This document shows positions 1 to 6,719 of a stretch of DNA of 8,738 nt, one piece after another; the stretch's first letter is position 1; each line of letters begins with the position of its first letter. A model generated the notes under the pieces. It saw only the letters and a program-made list of their open reading frames with translations. It was not told where the DNA came from and did not search any database. Source of the stretch: Rhizobiaceae bacterium. Lineage in GTDB: Bacteria; Pseudomonadota; Alphaproteobacteria; Rhizobiales; Rhizobiaceae. The stretch spans positions 1-8,738 of the forward strand of contig JAKISV010000121.1 in the NCBI GenBank assembly GCA_021648425.1. Direction: 5' to 3'. The position numbers were made by a program, and so were the translations under genes.

Positions 1-519
1 CCATGCTTTTGCAGCCGCAAGCAGATTGTCGATGCCAGTGATGGGCAAAAGGACCCTGATGGCGCAGTGCGATACCCTGGCACCTGTCGACATCTAAGTT
101 TGCAAGAGGTGCAGCTGAAAAAGGCAAGTGGCGAAAAATTCTCCCTGCGGCTGGATATGGCCCGCGCCATTGCGATGGTTGGCAAAGTCGGGCGCGACTA
201 TGCTGATCTTGAAAACTGGGGTGATGTGGTGCTGGTGCGCAAGGACATCCCGACTTCCTATCACTTGTCCGTAGTGGTCGATGATGCCTTGCAGGGTATC
301 ACCCATGTTACCCGCGGCATGGACATGTTTGCCGCCACCGCCATCCACATCCTGCTGCAAAAGCTTCTGGACCTGCCAACCCCTGACTATCAGCATCACG
401 AGTTGGTGGAGGGTGATCTGGGCCGCAAGTTGGCAAAAAGTGAGGGCGATAAGTCGCTGAAGGCATTGCGGGCGGATGGGATGAGGCTTGAGGAATTATT
501 GGCAGAATTGGCTGAGTAA
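1..519 (+). CDS. gluQ: Glutamyl-Q tRNA(Asp) synthetase, C-terminal part (5' end outside window)
   Basis: GluQ (YadB) is a cytoplasmic paralogue of the glutamyl-tRNA synthetase catalytic domain. It uses ATP and glutamate to glutamylate queuosine at the wobble position of tRNA(Asp), and lacks an anticodon-binding domain. The frame is open from base 1, so the GTG at 67 is internal. The zinc-site pattern is visible: Cys-Phe-Cys at codons 4-6 to 10-12, then Tyr-x3-Cys in YPGTC at 73-87. It is followed by RLDM, WGDVVLVRKD, SYHLSVVVDD and HVTRGMD, which form the second half of the class I catalytic fold. KLAKS at 427-441 stands in for the class I KMSKS loop. About 172 residues are present of the roughly 290 usual for the family, and the C-terminus ends naturally at TAA. 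No damage is visible. A palindromic repeat starts 14 bases after the stop codon. An ordinary GluRS is unlikely because the C-terminal anticodon-binding domain is absent. Confidence 0.93.
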   Translation, partial: PCFCSRKQIVDASDGQKDPDGAVRYPGTCRHLSLQEVQLKKASGEKFSLRLDMARAIAMVGKVGRDYADLENWGDVVLVRKDIPTSYHLSVVVDDALQGITHVTRGMDMFAATAIHILLQKLLDLPTPDYQHHELVEGDLGRKLAKSEGDKSLKALRADGMRLEELLAELAE

Positions 520-533
520 TCAGGTCTTTGTTT

Positions 534-641
534 CTTCGTCGGGCTCGACCCGGCGATCCAATGCCACTGGTATTTTTATGAATTCTCTGATGTCAGGGCT
601 GGATTAACCGGCATTGGACCCCCGGGTCGAGCCCGAGGAAG
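534..641. repeat. Intergenic palindromic repeat, copy 1
   Basis: Two 32-base arms (534-565 and 610-641) are inverted copies matching at 29 of 32 positions, around a 44-base centre. The arms begin CTTCGTC or CTTCCTC and contain GGGCTCGACCCG, itself nearly palindromic, followed by a CCAATGCC end. The same core and CTTCGTC border occur in the element at 5427-5550, so this is a dispersed family. Alphaproteobacterial genomes commonly carry such mobile-looking palindromic units between genes. It lies just after gluQ and could fold in the transcript, but no T-run follows, so a classical intrinsic terminator is not supported. From 642 to 803 I see no gene. A TTGACA at 678-683 has no good -10 partner. 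Confidence 0.85.
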
Positions 642-803
642 AGTTCGAAAGATGGGTATTAACAGACTAGCATTAAATTGACAGAAAGCATTTGGGGGTG
701 GAAGCATAGTCGGTGTTTTAAGGTAATTGCCAAGTTTGCCTAAATCAAAAATTGTTAGTAGTTTGGCATAAATATTGACTTGCAACTGGCTACGAGGGCA
801 TCA

Positions 804-1403
804 ATGAAAAATAGTACTGACTGGAAAACAATTACGTTGATCGGATTCTTTGTAGTTGTAATACTCACTATAGGTTGGGTGAGTATCTCTTTCTTTATAG
901 ACCGTTTGAGAGAGGCAGACGCGAAAGTATCTTCTGCCATAATTGGTGGGATGTTTACGATTCTCACAGCTATAGCGGCTGTACTAGTAACTCAAAGGCA
1001 AATCAAGCTTTGAGAAATACAGGAAGCGCACCGTGAAAGAAAGGTAGAAATATACCAAGGTTATATCGATATGTTGACTCGCATGATTGCCGGACAGAAT
1101 GATAAAATTAGTTTAAGTGCGCCTGAGGAGCAAGAGTTAATCGATTATATCGTTTCATTCAAAATGGACATTGCACTTTGGGGCTCGCCCGATGTCCTTT
1201 TGGCCCAAGCGGCATTCGAATCTAATTCAGGATCAGGATCAAAATCAGATAATTTGTTGATGTTCAAGTCAGTCGATGACCTTTATCGGGCATTTCGAGA
1301 AGATATTGGATTAAGCAATAATGGACTACCGCCGTATCATTTTGTGAAAGCATTATTAAGTGATCCAACTGAGTTGGACGAAATGCAAAAAATCAAAGGA
1401 TGA
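804..1403 (+). pseudogene. Two-helix membrane protein of unknown function, interrupted by in-frame TGA
   Basis: I do not recognise this family by name. One frame runs from ATG 804 to the TGA at 1401-1403 and is broken only by a TGA at 1011-1013, codon 70. The start was chosen because GAGGG lies about six bases upstream; a TTG at 780 in the same frame has no such support. Residues about 9-33 and 47-62 are hydrophobic and probably span the membrane, separated by a charged loop (IDRLREADAK). After the stop the frame continues at once with EIQEAHRERKVEIYQGYIDM, a charged helix that reads as a natural continuation of TQRQIKL, followed by a soluble domain of about 130 residues. Sampled lines are about 35-42% GC, against 53-58% in gluQ and smc, which suggests transfer from elsewhere. 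CGA to TGA is the simplest single-base cause. The two pieces could be made separately, but no convincing ribosome site precedes the second. Confidence 0.7.
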
Positions 1404-1477
1404 TTAAGAAGATTTGATGAGGTCACTGCTGAGTGTTTTTAGAGTCTTTTGCTAGAATTTAAGAGGTGGAACAACAG

Positions 1478-1723
1478 CTAAACCACTTCAACCTCAACGC
1501 CACCTTCACTTAACTGCTCACTGATTGCCGCTGAGGGGGTGGCGTTGGTTATCAGGCCGCTGAAACCTTCGAAGTTGCAGACTTGGACCAGCGCCCGGCG
1601 GTCGAATTTGCTGGCGTCGGTGACGATGTAGGAGGTTTGGGCCTGGTTAAGGACAGCGCGGGCGATCTGGGCTTCTTCGAGGTGGTAGTCCATGGCACCG
1701 GCAACCGCATCAATGGCGCCGAT
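1478..1723 (-). pseudogene. DeoR-family transcriptional regulator, C-terminal fragment
   Basis: DeoR/GlpR-type repressors have an N-terminal helix-turn-helix and a C-terminal sugar-phosphate-sensing domain of ISOCOT fold. Only the end of the sensor domain is here: IGAID, GAMDYHLEEAQIARAVLNQA, the family signature DASKFDRRALVQVC (cf. the usual ADSSKFG), and LITN, then a natural TAG at 1478-1480. That is about 82 residues of a family usually near 255. Reading upstream on the - strand, homology stops around 1723. Beyond that the same bases encode SMC on the other strand, so the residues HVFGTN before IGAID are probably not DeoR. The DNA-binding domain is missing, so this piece cannot act as a repressor. 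It faces away from the smc fragment. The effector and target operon cannot be told from what remains. Confidence 0.8.
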
Positions 1724-1735
1724 GTTCGTGCCAAA
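1706..1735. other. Rearrangement or chimera junction between deoR (-) and smc (+)
   Basis: To the left the - strand encodes conserved DeoR sensor sequence; to the right the + strand encodes conserved SMC sequence. The stretch CGCATCAATGGC at 1706-1717 fits both: Arg-Ile-Asn-Gly of the SMC RINGxDVRAKDVQ motif on the + strand, and Ala-Ile-Asp-Ala of DeoR on the - strand. GGCGCC at 1715-1720 is a perfect six-base palindrome. The residue after ING is Ala, where I expect Arg or Lys in relatives, which suggests that the base pairs to about 1720 derive from the DeoR side. The exact joining base cannot be fixed without the intact parents. Confidence 0.7.
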
Positions 1736-4700
1736 GACGTGCAATTATTATTTGCCGATGCTTCCACCGGCGCACGCTCCCCCTCGATGGTGGGCCAGGG
1801 GCGTATTGGCGAACTGATTTCGGCAAAACCAACCGCCAGACGCGCTTTGCTTGAAGAGGCCGCAGGCATATCAGGCCTCCATTCGCGCCGCCATGAAGCG
1901 GAATTGCGCCTTCGTGCTGCCGACAATAATCTTGAGCGTCTGGAAGACGTTATCGGCCAGTTGGAAACCCAACTTGAAAGCCTCAAACGTCAGGCACGTC
2001 AGGCCAACCGCTATCGCAACATCGCAGGCGATATCCGCAAGACGGAAGCCTTGTTGTTTCACCTGCGCTGGACCATCGCTAAAGATGCGGAGGCAACAGC
2101 CACCTCTGAACATAACCAGGCAGTTTCCCAGGTAGGCACAAGCGCTCAAAGCCAGGCTGAGACCAGCAAACAACAAGCGATAATCGCCCATAAACTGCCG
2201 GAGCTTCGAAACAAGGAAGCCGCCGCCGCCGCCACCCTGCAACGCCTTACCATCGCGCGTAACCAGATTGACGAGGAAGTGGCGCGCATATCCAGCCGCA
2301 AACAAGAGCTGGAACAACGCATTGAACAGCTAACAACTGATATTGCCCGCGAGCAACGCGCCGCCGATGACCATGCCAGCCAGTTGGAAAATCTTGATAG
2401 CGAAGAAAAAGAGCTCTCAAAAGCCAGTGCAAATGTTCAGTCAGCCGAAGAAAAAATCAAACAAGCCCTGAACAAAGCTTCAACCAGTCTTGGCAAAAGT
2501 GAAAGCGAATTCAGCGAACTGACGGCGAAGCTCGCCCGTGAGACTGCCTCAAACCACCAGCTTGAAACCAACCTGCAAACCCTGCTTGAGCGCAAAACAC
2601 GCCTTGAAAACGAATTTAATGACGCAACCGCTCAGCTGGAAGAATTATTGGCGCGCATTACCAGGCTCTCCGGCCCCCGCGAACATCAAAAAAACGTCGA
2701 ACAGCTTGAACTTGAAAACAACAAAGCGGAAAAACTTGCACTCGATGCAGAAGAATATGCCCGCCAATCGTTGAAAGCCGAACATGATTCGCGCAATCCC
2801 CTGACAGTTGCACAAAGCGAATTGGACCGCATTGAAACCGAAGCCAGAACGCTTGCCAAAATTATCAATGCGGAAGGCCAGGACCTGTTCCCCGCCGTCA
2901 TCGATAATATCAAAGTTGAGCCGGGCTATGAAATGGCACTTGGCGCGGCTTTAGGTGAAGACCTTGATATCTCCACCGATAGTTCTGCCCCGGTATTTTG
3001 GGGACTGGTCGAGCCGGGCAGCGGCGACCCGCCTTTGCCCCCCGCTGTCGAGCCGTTGACAAAATATGTAAAAGCACCACGCGAACTGGCCCGCAGACTT
3101 GCCCAGGTTGGAGTGGTTGGGCCAAAAGACGGCGAGGAACTACACAAATATTTACATCCCGGACAGGTGCTGGTTTCCAAATCCGGTGAAATCTGGCGCT
3201 GGGATGGTTATATCGCCAAGGCAGATGCATCCACACCCGCCGCCCAAAAACTTGAGCGCAAAAACCGTCTTGCAGAACTTGACCGCGAAGCCATTCTGGC
3301 TACTAAAAAACTGCGCGAACTTGAAGGCCATTTCAATTCTTTAAAAACCCGCAGCGAAGTGGCCCATATTTCCGAGCGCGAAACACGCGACAATTGGCGC
3401 GCATTGCAAAAACAACTGCTTGATGCCCGCGAAAAACTGGCATCAGCCGAGCGCGCCGTGGGCCAGTTTGCCTCAAGACGCTCAGTCCTTGAAGAATCCC
3501 ATTTGCGCCTCACCCGCGAAATCGAAGAATGCACCCATTTGATCAATGAGGCTGAAGAAGCAGCAAAATTAACACCTGATTTGGGCCTGCTGGAAGAAGA
3601 ACTTGGTAAAATTCGCACCCGTGTTGCTGAAGACCGCGCGCAAATGGCCGAAGCCCGCGCCGCTTCTGAAGGCATGTCACGTGAAGCAGAAGCGCGTGGC
3701 CGTCGATTGCAGTCAATCGTTGCTGAGCGCGAAAGCTGGAATGCCCGCCTGCAGGGCGCTAACAAGCAAAAGTCTGAGCTGATAAAGCGTAGCGAAGCTG
3801 CCCGCGATGAGTTGGGCAAAATTGACGATGCGCCAGGCGAAATAGAAAATAAGCGCGCCGCTCTCGCCAACCAGATAGAAGCAGCCCAAAATGAGCGAAA
3901 AACCGCTGCCGACAATCTTGCTGTTGCAGAAAATGAATTGGCTCAGGCGGACGCGCTGGCTGCCAAAGCTCTGGATGCGCTTTCAGTTGCCAGAGAAAAT
4001 GCGGCCCGTGCCGAAGAACGTAAAAACGCCAACGTCGAGCGGCGCAGTGATATTGAAGCACGAATTGTTGAAGAATTAGACTGCCAGCCCCATGAAACCA
4101 GAAAACTGGCGCAGCTGGATGAAGATGCGAAAATCCCCGATGCCGCCCAGATCGAGCGCAAACTTGAAAGACTTAAAAGCGAACGTGAGCGCCTGGGCGC
4201 TGTAAACCTTCGCGCCGAGGTCGAACGAGAAGAACTGGCGCAAAAACACGATACTATTATTGCCGAGCGCGATGATTTAATCGAAGCCATTCGCCGCCTG
4301 CGCCAGGGCATTTCCAGCCTGAACAAAGAAGGCCGCGAGCGGCTGCTGGAAGCCTTTGACGATGTCAACGAGCATTTCAAACGCCTGTTTACCCACCTGT
4401 TTGGCGGCGGCAATGCTGAACTTCAACTGATTGAATCAGACGACCCGCTGGAAGCAGGCCTTGAAATCATGGCCCGACCACCGGGTAAAAAACCCCAGAC
4501 CATGACGCTTTTGTCTGGTGGCGAACAGGCACTCACCGCCCTGGCGCTGATTTTCGCCGTATTCCTCACCAACCCGGCCCCCATCTGCGTCCTGGACGAA
4601 GTCGACGCCCCCCTCGACGACCACAATGTCGAGCGCTTCTGCAACCTGATGGACGAAATGTCCGCCACCACCGACACCAAATTCGTAATCATCACCCATA

Positions 4701-4819
4701 ACCCCATCACCATGGCCCGCATGAACCGCCTGTTCGGTGTGACAATGGCGGAACGCGGGGTTTCTCAGTTGGTATCGGTTGAACTGGATGTGGCGGAGAA
4801 ATTGGTTGAGGCGGGGTAG
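1709..4819 (+). CDS. smc: Chromosome segregation protein SMC, N-terminal ATP-binding part missing
   Basis: SMC, with ScpA and ScpB, forms the bacterial condensin that organises and segregates the chromosome. Recognisable sequence begins at INGADVRAKDVQLL and runs to a natural TAG. In order there are the conserved VGQGRIGELI and RALLEEAAGI of the head-proximal region, a first coiled coil (about 1870-2860), a hinge (about 2880-3230, with PGYEMALGAALG), a returning coiled coil (about 3240-4300), and the C-terminal head. The head has the LSGGEQ signature at 4511-4528, Walker B ICVLDEVDAPLDD from 4583, and a THNPITM switch region. About 1,037 codons remain of some 1,150. Roughly 115-120 N-terminal residues, including the Walker A P-loop, are absent, so this product should not bind ATP normally. 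The open frame extends left to a TTG at 1583, but those codons are antisense to DeoR. GTG 1682 and ATG 1787 have no good ribosome site. The rest has no stops, so the loss is recent or artefactual. Confidence 0.9.
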   Translation: MNGADVRAKDVQLLFADASTGARSPSMVGQGRIGELISAKPTARRALLEEAAGISGLHSRRHEAELRLRAADNNLERLEDVIGQLETQLESLKRQARQANRYRNIAGDIRKTEALLFHLRWTIAKDAEATATSEHNQAVSQVGTSAQSQAETSKQQAIIAHKLPELRNKEAAAAATLQRLTIARNQIDEEVARISSRKQELEQRIEQLTTDIAREQRAADDHASQLENLDSEEKELSKASANVQSAEEKIKQALNKASTSLGKSESEFSELTAKLARETASNHQLETNLQTLLERKTRLENEFNDATAQLEELLARITRLSGPREHQKNVEQLELENNKAEKLALDAEEYARQSLKAEHDSRNPLTVAQSELDRIETEARTLAKIINAEGQDLFPAVIDNIKVEPGYEMALGAALGEDLDISTDSSAPVFWGLVEPGSGDPPLPPAVEPLTKYVKAPRELARRLAQVGVVGPKDGEELHKYLHPGQVLVSKSGEIWRWDGYIAKADASTPAAQKLERKNRLAELDREAILATKKLRELEGHFNSLKTRSEVAHISERETRDNWRALQKQLLDAREKLASAERAVGQFASRRSVLEESHLRLTREIEECTHLINEAEEAAKLTPDLGLLEEELGKIRTRVAEDRAQMAEARAASEGMSREAEARGRRLQSIVAERESWNARLQGANKQKSELIKRSEAARDELGKIDDAPGEIENKRAALANQIEAAQNERKTAADNLAVAENELAQADALAAKALDALSVARENAARAEERKNANVERRSDIEARIVEELDCQPHETRKLAQLDEDAKIPDAAQIERKLERLKSERERLGAVNLRAEVEREELAQKHDTIIAERDDLIEAIRRLRQGISSLNKEGRERLLEAFDDVNEHFKRLFTHLFGGGNAELQLIESDDPLEAGLEIMARPPGKKPQTMTLLSGGEQALTALALIFAVFLTNPAPICVLDEVDAPLDDHNVERFCNLMDEMSATTDTKFVIITHNPITMARMNRLFGVTMAERGVSQLVSVELDVAEKLVEAG

Positions 4820-4840
4820 GGGGACCTATAGTGAAGAACT

Positions 4841-5392
4841 ATGACCAACGTCATTTCTGATCCTCCTAAAAAGATCGCCACAAAACGACTGCTTTTGCGC
4901 AAACCGAAAATGACGGATGCGCGTCCGCTTTTTGATTCTTACGCTTCAGATCCCAGGATACCGCATTTCATGGGGTGGAAAGTTCATACTAACCCATCTG
5001 AAACAAAAGCCCATTTGAAATCCTGCATCAATGAATGGTCTGATAAAACAGGCTTTCCTTACATTATATAATTGCTGTCTGATCCGGGCCAGCCAATTGG
5101 CATGATACACATGCACACCCATTCCAATCGCATAGGCTTTGGATACGTTATTGCGAAGCAATATTGGAACAATGGTTACGCCACCGAAGCCCTTCGTTTT
5201 CTTGTAGACTGGTCGCTGGCACAAGAACATATCTACCGGGCGTTCGCATTCTGTGATGCGCAAAACATCGCATCAACACGGGTTATGGAAAAGGCAGGAA
5301 TGGTTTTCGAAGGCATTTTACGCCGCTTCTTTGTTCATCCAAATATATCGCCAGAACCAAGGGACTGCCGGATGTATGCAAAAATCAGATGA
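4841..5392 (+). pseudogene. RimJ/RimL-like GNAT N-acetyltransferase, interrupted by in-frame TAA
   Basis: GNAT enzymes move an acetyl group from acetyl-CoA to an amine; this subgroup includes ribosomal-protein and small-molecule acetyltransferases. The frame from ATG 4841 to TGA 5390-5392 encodes 183 positions, a normal length, broken only by TAA at 5069-5071 (codon 77). Before the break come TKRLLLRKPKMTDA and FDSYASDPRIPHFMGW, the usual N-terminal strand and helix. After it come PIGMIHMH, GFGYVIAKQYWNNGYATEA (the acetyl-CoA-binding motif A region), NIASTRVMEKAGMVFEG (motif B) and the typical RDCRMYAKIR end. A substitution such as GAA to TAA explains the break. TTG 5072 follows the stop directly but has no ribosome site, so a separate second protein is unlikely. 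The gene starts 21 bases after the smc stop and may be read from the same transcript. Sampled GC is about 38-48%, below smc. The substrate is unknown. Confidence 0.85.
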
Positions 5393-5426
5393 TCTCTTGT
5401 TGGAACAAAAACATTTATACTACACA

Positions 5427-5550
5427 CTTCGTCATCCTCGGGCTTGACCCGAGGACCCAGCATCATATGCGCCGAAGGCACCTAATTCCAAATTGAGGCT
5501 GCGCCACATTGTTGCGCTGGATCCACGGGACAAGCCCGAGGATGACGAAG
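5427..5550. repeat. Intergenic palindromic repeat, copy 2
   Basis: The 35-base arms at 5427-5461 and 5516-5550 are inverted copies matching at 32 of 35 positions, around a 54-base centre. Both arms start CTTCGTCATCCTCGGGCTTG and end CCAGC. The border CTTCGTC and the GGGCTYGACCCG core are shared with 534-641, but this copy has an extra ATCCTC block and a different centre. It occupies most of the space between the interrupted acetyltransferase gene and the convergent NTF2-like gene. A long hairpin could form in transcripts from either side and might limit read-through or protect the 3' ends, but no T-run marks a classical terminator. The rest of 5393-5615 shows nothing I can name. Confidence 0.87.
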
Positions 5551-5615
5551 GGACGGTATCCCTTACTCCTCAAACATCGACAAGAATTATTGACTTCATC
5601 CATATTTTGACTTGT

Positions 5616-6008
5616 CTATCCTGCATTGACAGCAATATAGCCATCCACCGGTGTGCCCTGGTGGAAACGCAACTGCCAGCCATCATTTGAACGGCGCCAG
5701 ATTGATGAGCGGTTGCTCCGTAAAGTTTTCCCGTCACGAACAAGTTCACTGACATATGTCACCAGCAAAACACCATCGCCAATGTGGCAGGCCTTAAACC
5801 CGGGTAGCGGTAACATTGCTTCAATATTGCCCGATGTTCCGGAATCAAAAAACATTTCTGAGCGCGAATAGATTTTGCCTGAGCGACCAAATTCAACAAA
5901 ATCCGGTGCAAGAATATTGTCCATATTCTGGTTGTCGTATCGAAACTCCGCCTGCCACAAGCTTTCTTCCAATCGGCGGATTTCTTCAATTTCCTCTAGC
6001 TTTGACAA
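5616..6008 (-). CDS. NTF2-like / DUF4440 family protein
   Basis: This 130-residue protein is a single cone-shaped NTF2-like (SnoaL/DUF4440) domain, a fold used both for small-molecule enzymes and for ligand binding; its own activity is unknown. It shows an N-terminal helix (LEEIEEIRRLEESLWQAEFR, residues 4-23), then LAPDFVEFGRSGKIYSRSEMF, a usual early motif of this family. Later come LLVTYVSE (81-88) and the final strands RSSIWRRSNDGWQLRFHQGTPV (100-121). No signal peptide is visible, so it should be cytoplasmic. The start is TTG at 6008: the frame has the upstream gene's TGA four codons earlier, with no ATG or GTG between, and a purine-rich GAGGGG lies five bases before the TTG. It is the last gene of the DUF302-SDR-NTF2 operon. 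The C-terminus meets a TAG and points toward the palindromic repeat. Confidence 0.85.
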   Translation of the reverse strand: MSKLEEIEEIRRLEESLWQAEFRYDNQNMDNILAPDFVEFGRSGKIYSRSEMFFDSGTSGNIEAMLPLPGFKACHIGDGVLLVTYVSELVRDGKTLRSNRSSIWRRSNDGWQLRFHQGTPVDGYIAVNAG

Positions 6009-6011
6009 CTG

Positions 6012-6019
6012 CCCCCCTC
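6012..6019 (-). promoter_or_regulatory. Ribosome binding site fixing the TTG start of the NTF2-like gene
   Basis: On the - strand the bases read GAGGGGGG, overlapping the last two bases of the SDR stop codon TGA. The TTG start lies five bases after the GAGGGG core. Re-initiation by ribosomes finishing the SDR gene is likely. This placement is the main reason to accept the TTG. Confidence 0.6.
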
Positions 6020-6719
6020 AAACATAATCGCGTATCGCGCGCCCGCTCACCTGCGACCACACCATGTCTTCATCTTCCAGCATCCTGATAATCATCGCCG
6101 CGCCCTGCTCAGGCGTCATTGCCATTTCCAAGTCGCGTTCAATACCCGCTGATTGATACATATCGCTGGCAATTTTACCGGGATAAAACCCCATCACCCG
6201 CACGCCTTTGGGTGCGCATTCGGCTTCCAGGGCTCCGGTGAAACCGCGAATTGCCCATTTGCTGGCGCAATAAACGCTGATGATTTTGCGGGTATAAAGT
6301 GCGCCGGTGGATATCACATTGACGATTGTGCCGCGTTTGCGCGCCAGCATGCCCGGCAGCAATTGGTGGGTCATCATCATGGTGCCGGTGGTATTGGTTT
6401 CCATCACCGCGCGGATTTCTTCGGGTGTATAATTTTCAAAATCACCCTCAAGCCAGATACCCGCATTGTTCACCAGTCCCCAGACCTGCCCCTGTTCGTC
6501 TTCAATCTGCTTGCAAACGGTATCAATCGACTGCCCGTCAGCCACGTCAAGCACATAGCCGGGTACACCCAGTTCGGCGGCCAGCATCGTTACTTTTTCG
6601 CCGTTGCGCCCGGTGAGAATAGCGTTGTATCCGGCGTCTTTAAGCTGGCTGACAAGTGCCAGGCCAAGCCCGCTGGTAGCGCCGGTTACAACAATCGTCT
6701 TGTTATTGCCTTCGCTCAT
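6018..6719 (-). CDS. SDR family NAD(P)-dependent oxidoreductase
   Basis: This 233-residue classical short-chain dehydrogenase/reductase is expected to be a soluble Rossmann-fold enzyme oxidising or reducing a hydroxyl/carbonyl group. The cofactor motif TGATSGLG is at residues 12-19, Asp58 (LDVA) should sit near the adenine, and NNAG is at 84-87. The catalytic tetrad is visible as Asn109, Ser137, Tyr150 and Lys154 (YCASK). A basic TGR at 36-38 after the second strand favours NADP(H). YPGKIASDM (179-187) matches the usual PG motif after the active site. The substrate-binding C-terminus gives no clear substrate; 3-oxoacyl-reductase-like or other small alcohol activity is possible. Its ATG overlaps the stop of the upstream DUF302 gene in an ATGA, implying translational coupling, and the NTF2-like gene begins nine bases after its own TGA. 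Confidence 0.92.
   Translation of the reverse strand: MSEGNNKTIVVTGATSGLGLALVSQLKDAGYNAILTGRNGEKVTMLAAELGVPGYVLDVADGQSIDTVCKQIEDEQGQVWGLVNNAGIWLEGDFENYTPEEIRAVMETNTTGTMMMTHQLLPGMLARKRGTIVNVISTGALYTRKIISVYCASKWAIRGFTGALEAECAPKGVRVMGFYPGKIASDMYQSAGIERDLEMAMTPEQGAAMIIRMLEDEDMVWSQVSGRAIRDYV

Noticed and set aside
67..519. GTG at 67 as the start of gluQ
   Set aside because: The frame is open to base 1 and carries the family's Cys-x-Cys zinc motif upstream of 67, so the true start lies outside the window.
678..710. TTGACA at 678-683 as a promoter for the membrane protein gene
   Set aside because: No acceptable -10 element occurs 15-19 bases downstream.
1011..1013. Selenocysteine or reassigned TGA
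   Set aside because: No selenocysteine-type context is evident, the site is not a Cys/Sec redox position, and TGA ends the SDR and DUF302 genes normally.
1424..1440. Possible terminator (CACT, GCTG loop, AGTG, then five T)
   Set aside because: A four-base stem is too weak to call, although its position just after the split membrane gene is suitable.
1583..1708. N-terminal extension of the smc frame from TTG 1583
   Set aside because: These codons are the antisense of conserved DeoR sequence and show no SMC N-terminal motif; the frame is open by chance.
3208..3915. 235-codon - strand frame inside smc
   Set aside because: Its Ser/Arg/Ala-rich low-complexity product is typical of the reverse of coiled-coil codons rich in Glu and Ala.
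5493..5690. Small + strand frame after the acetyltransferase gene
   Set aside because: Its start reads DPRDKPEDDEG, which is simply the translated arm of the palindromic repeat, and the rest is antisense to the NTF2-like gene.
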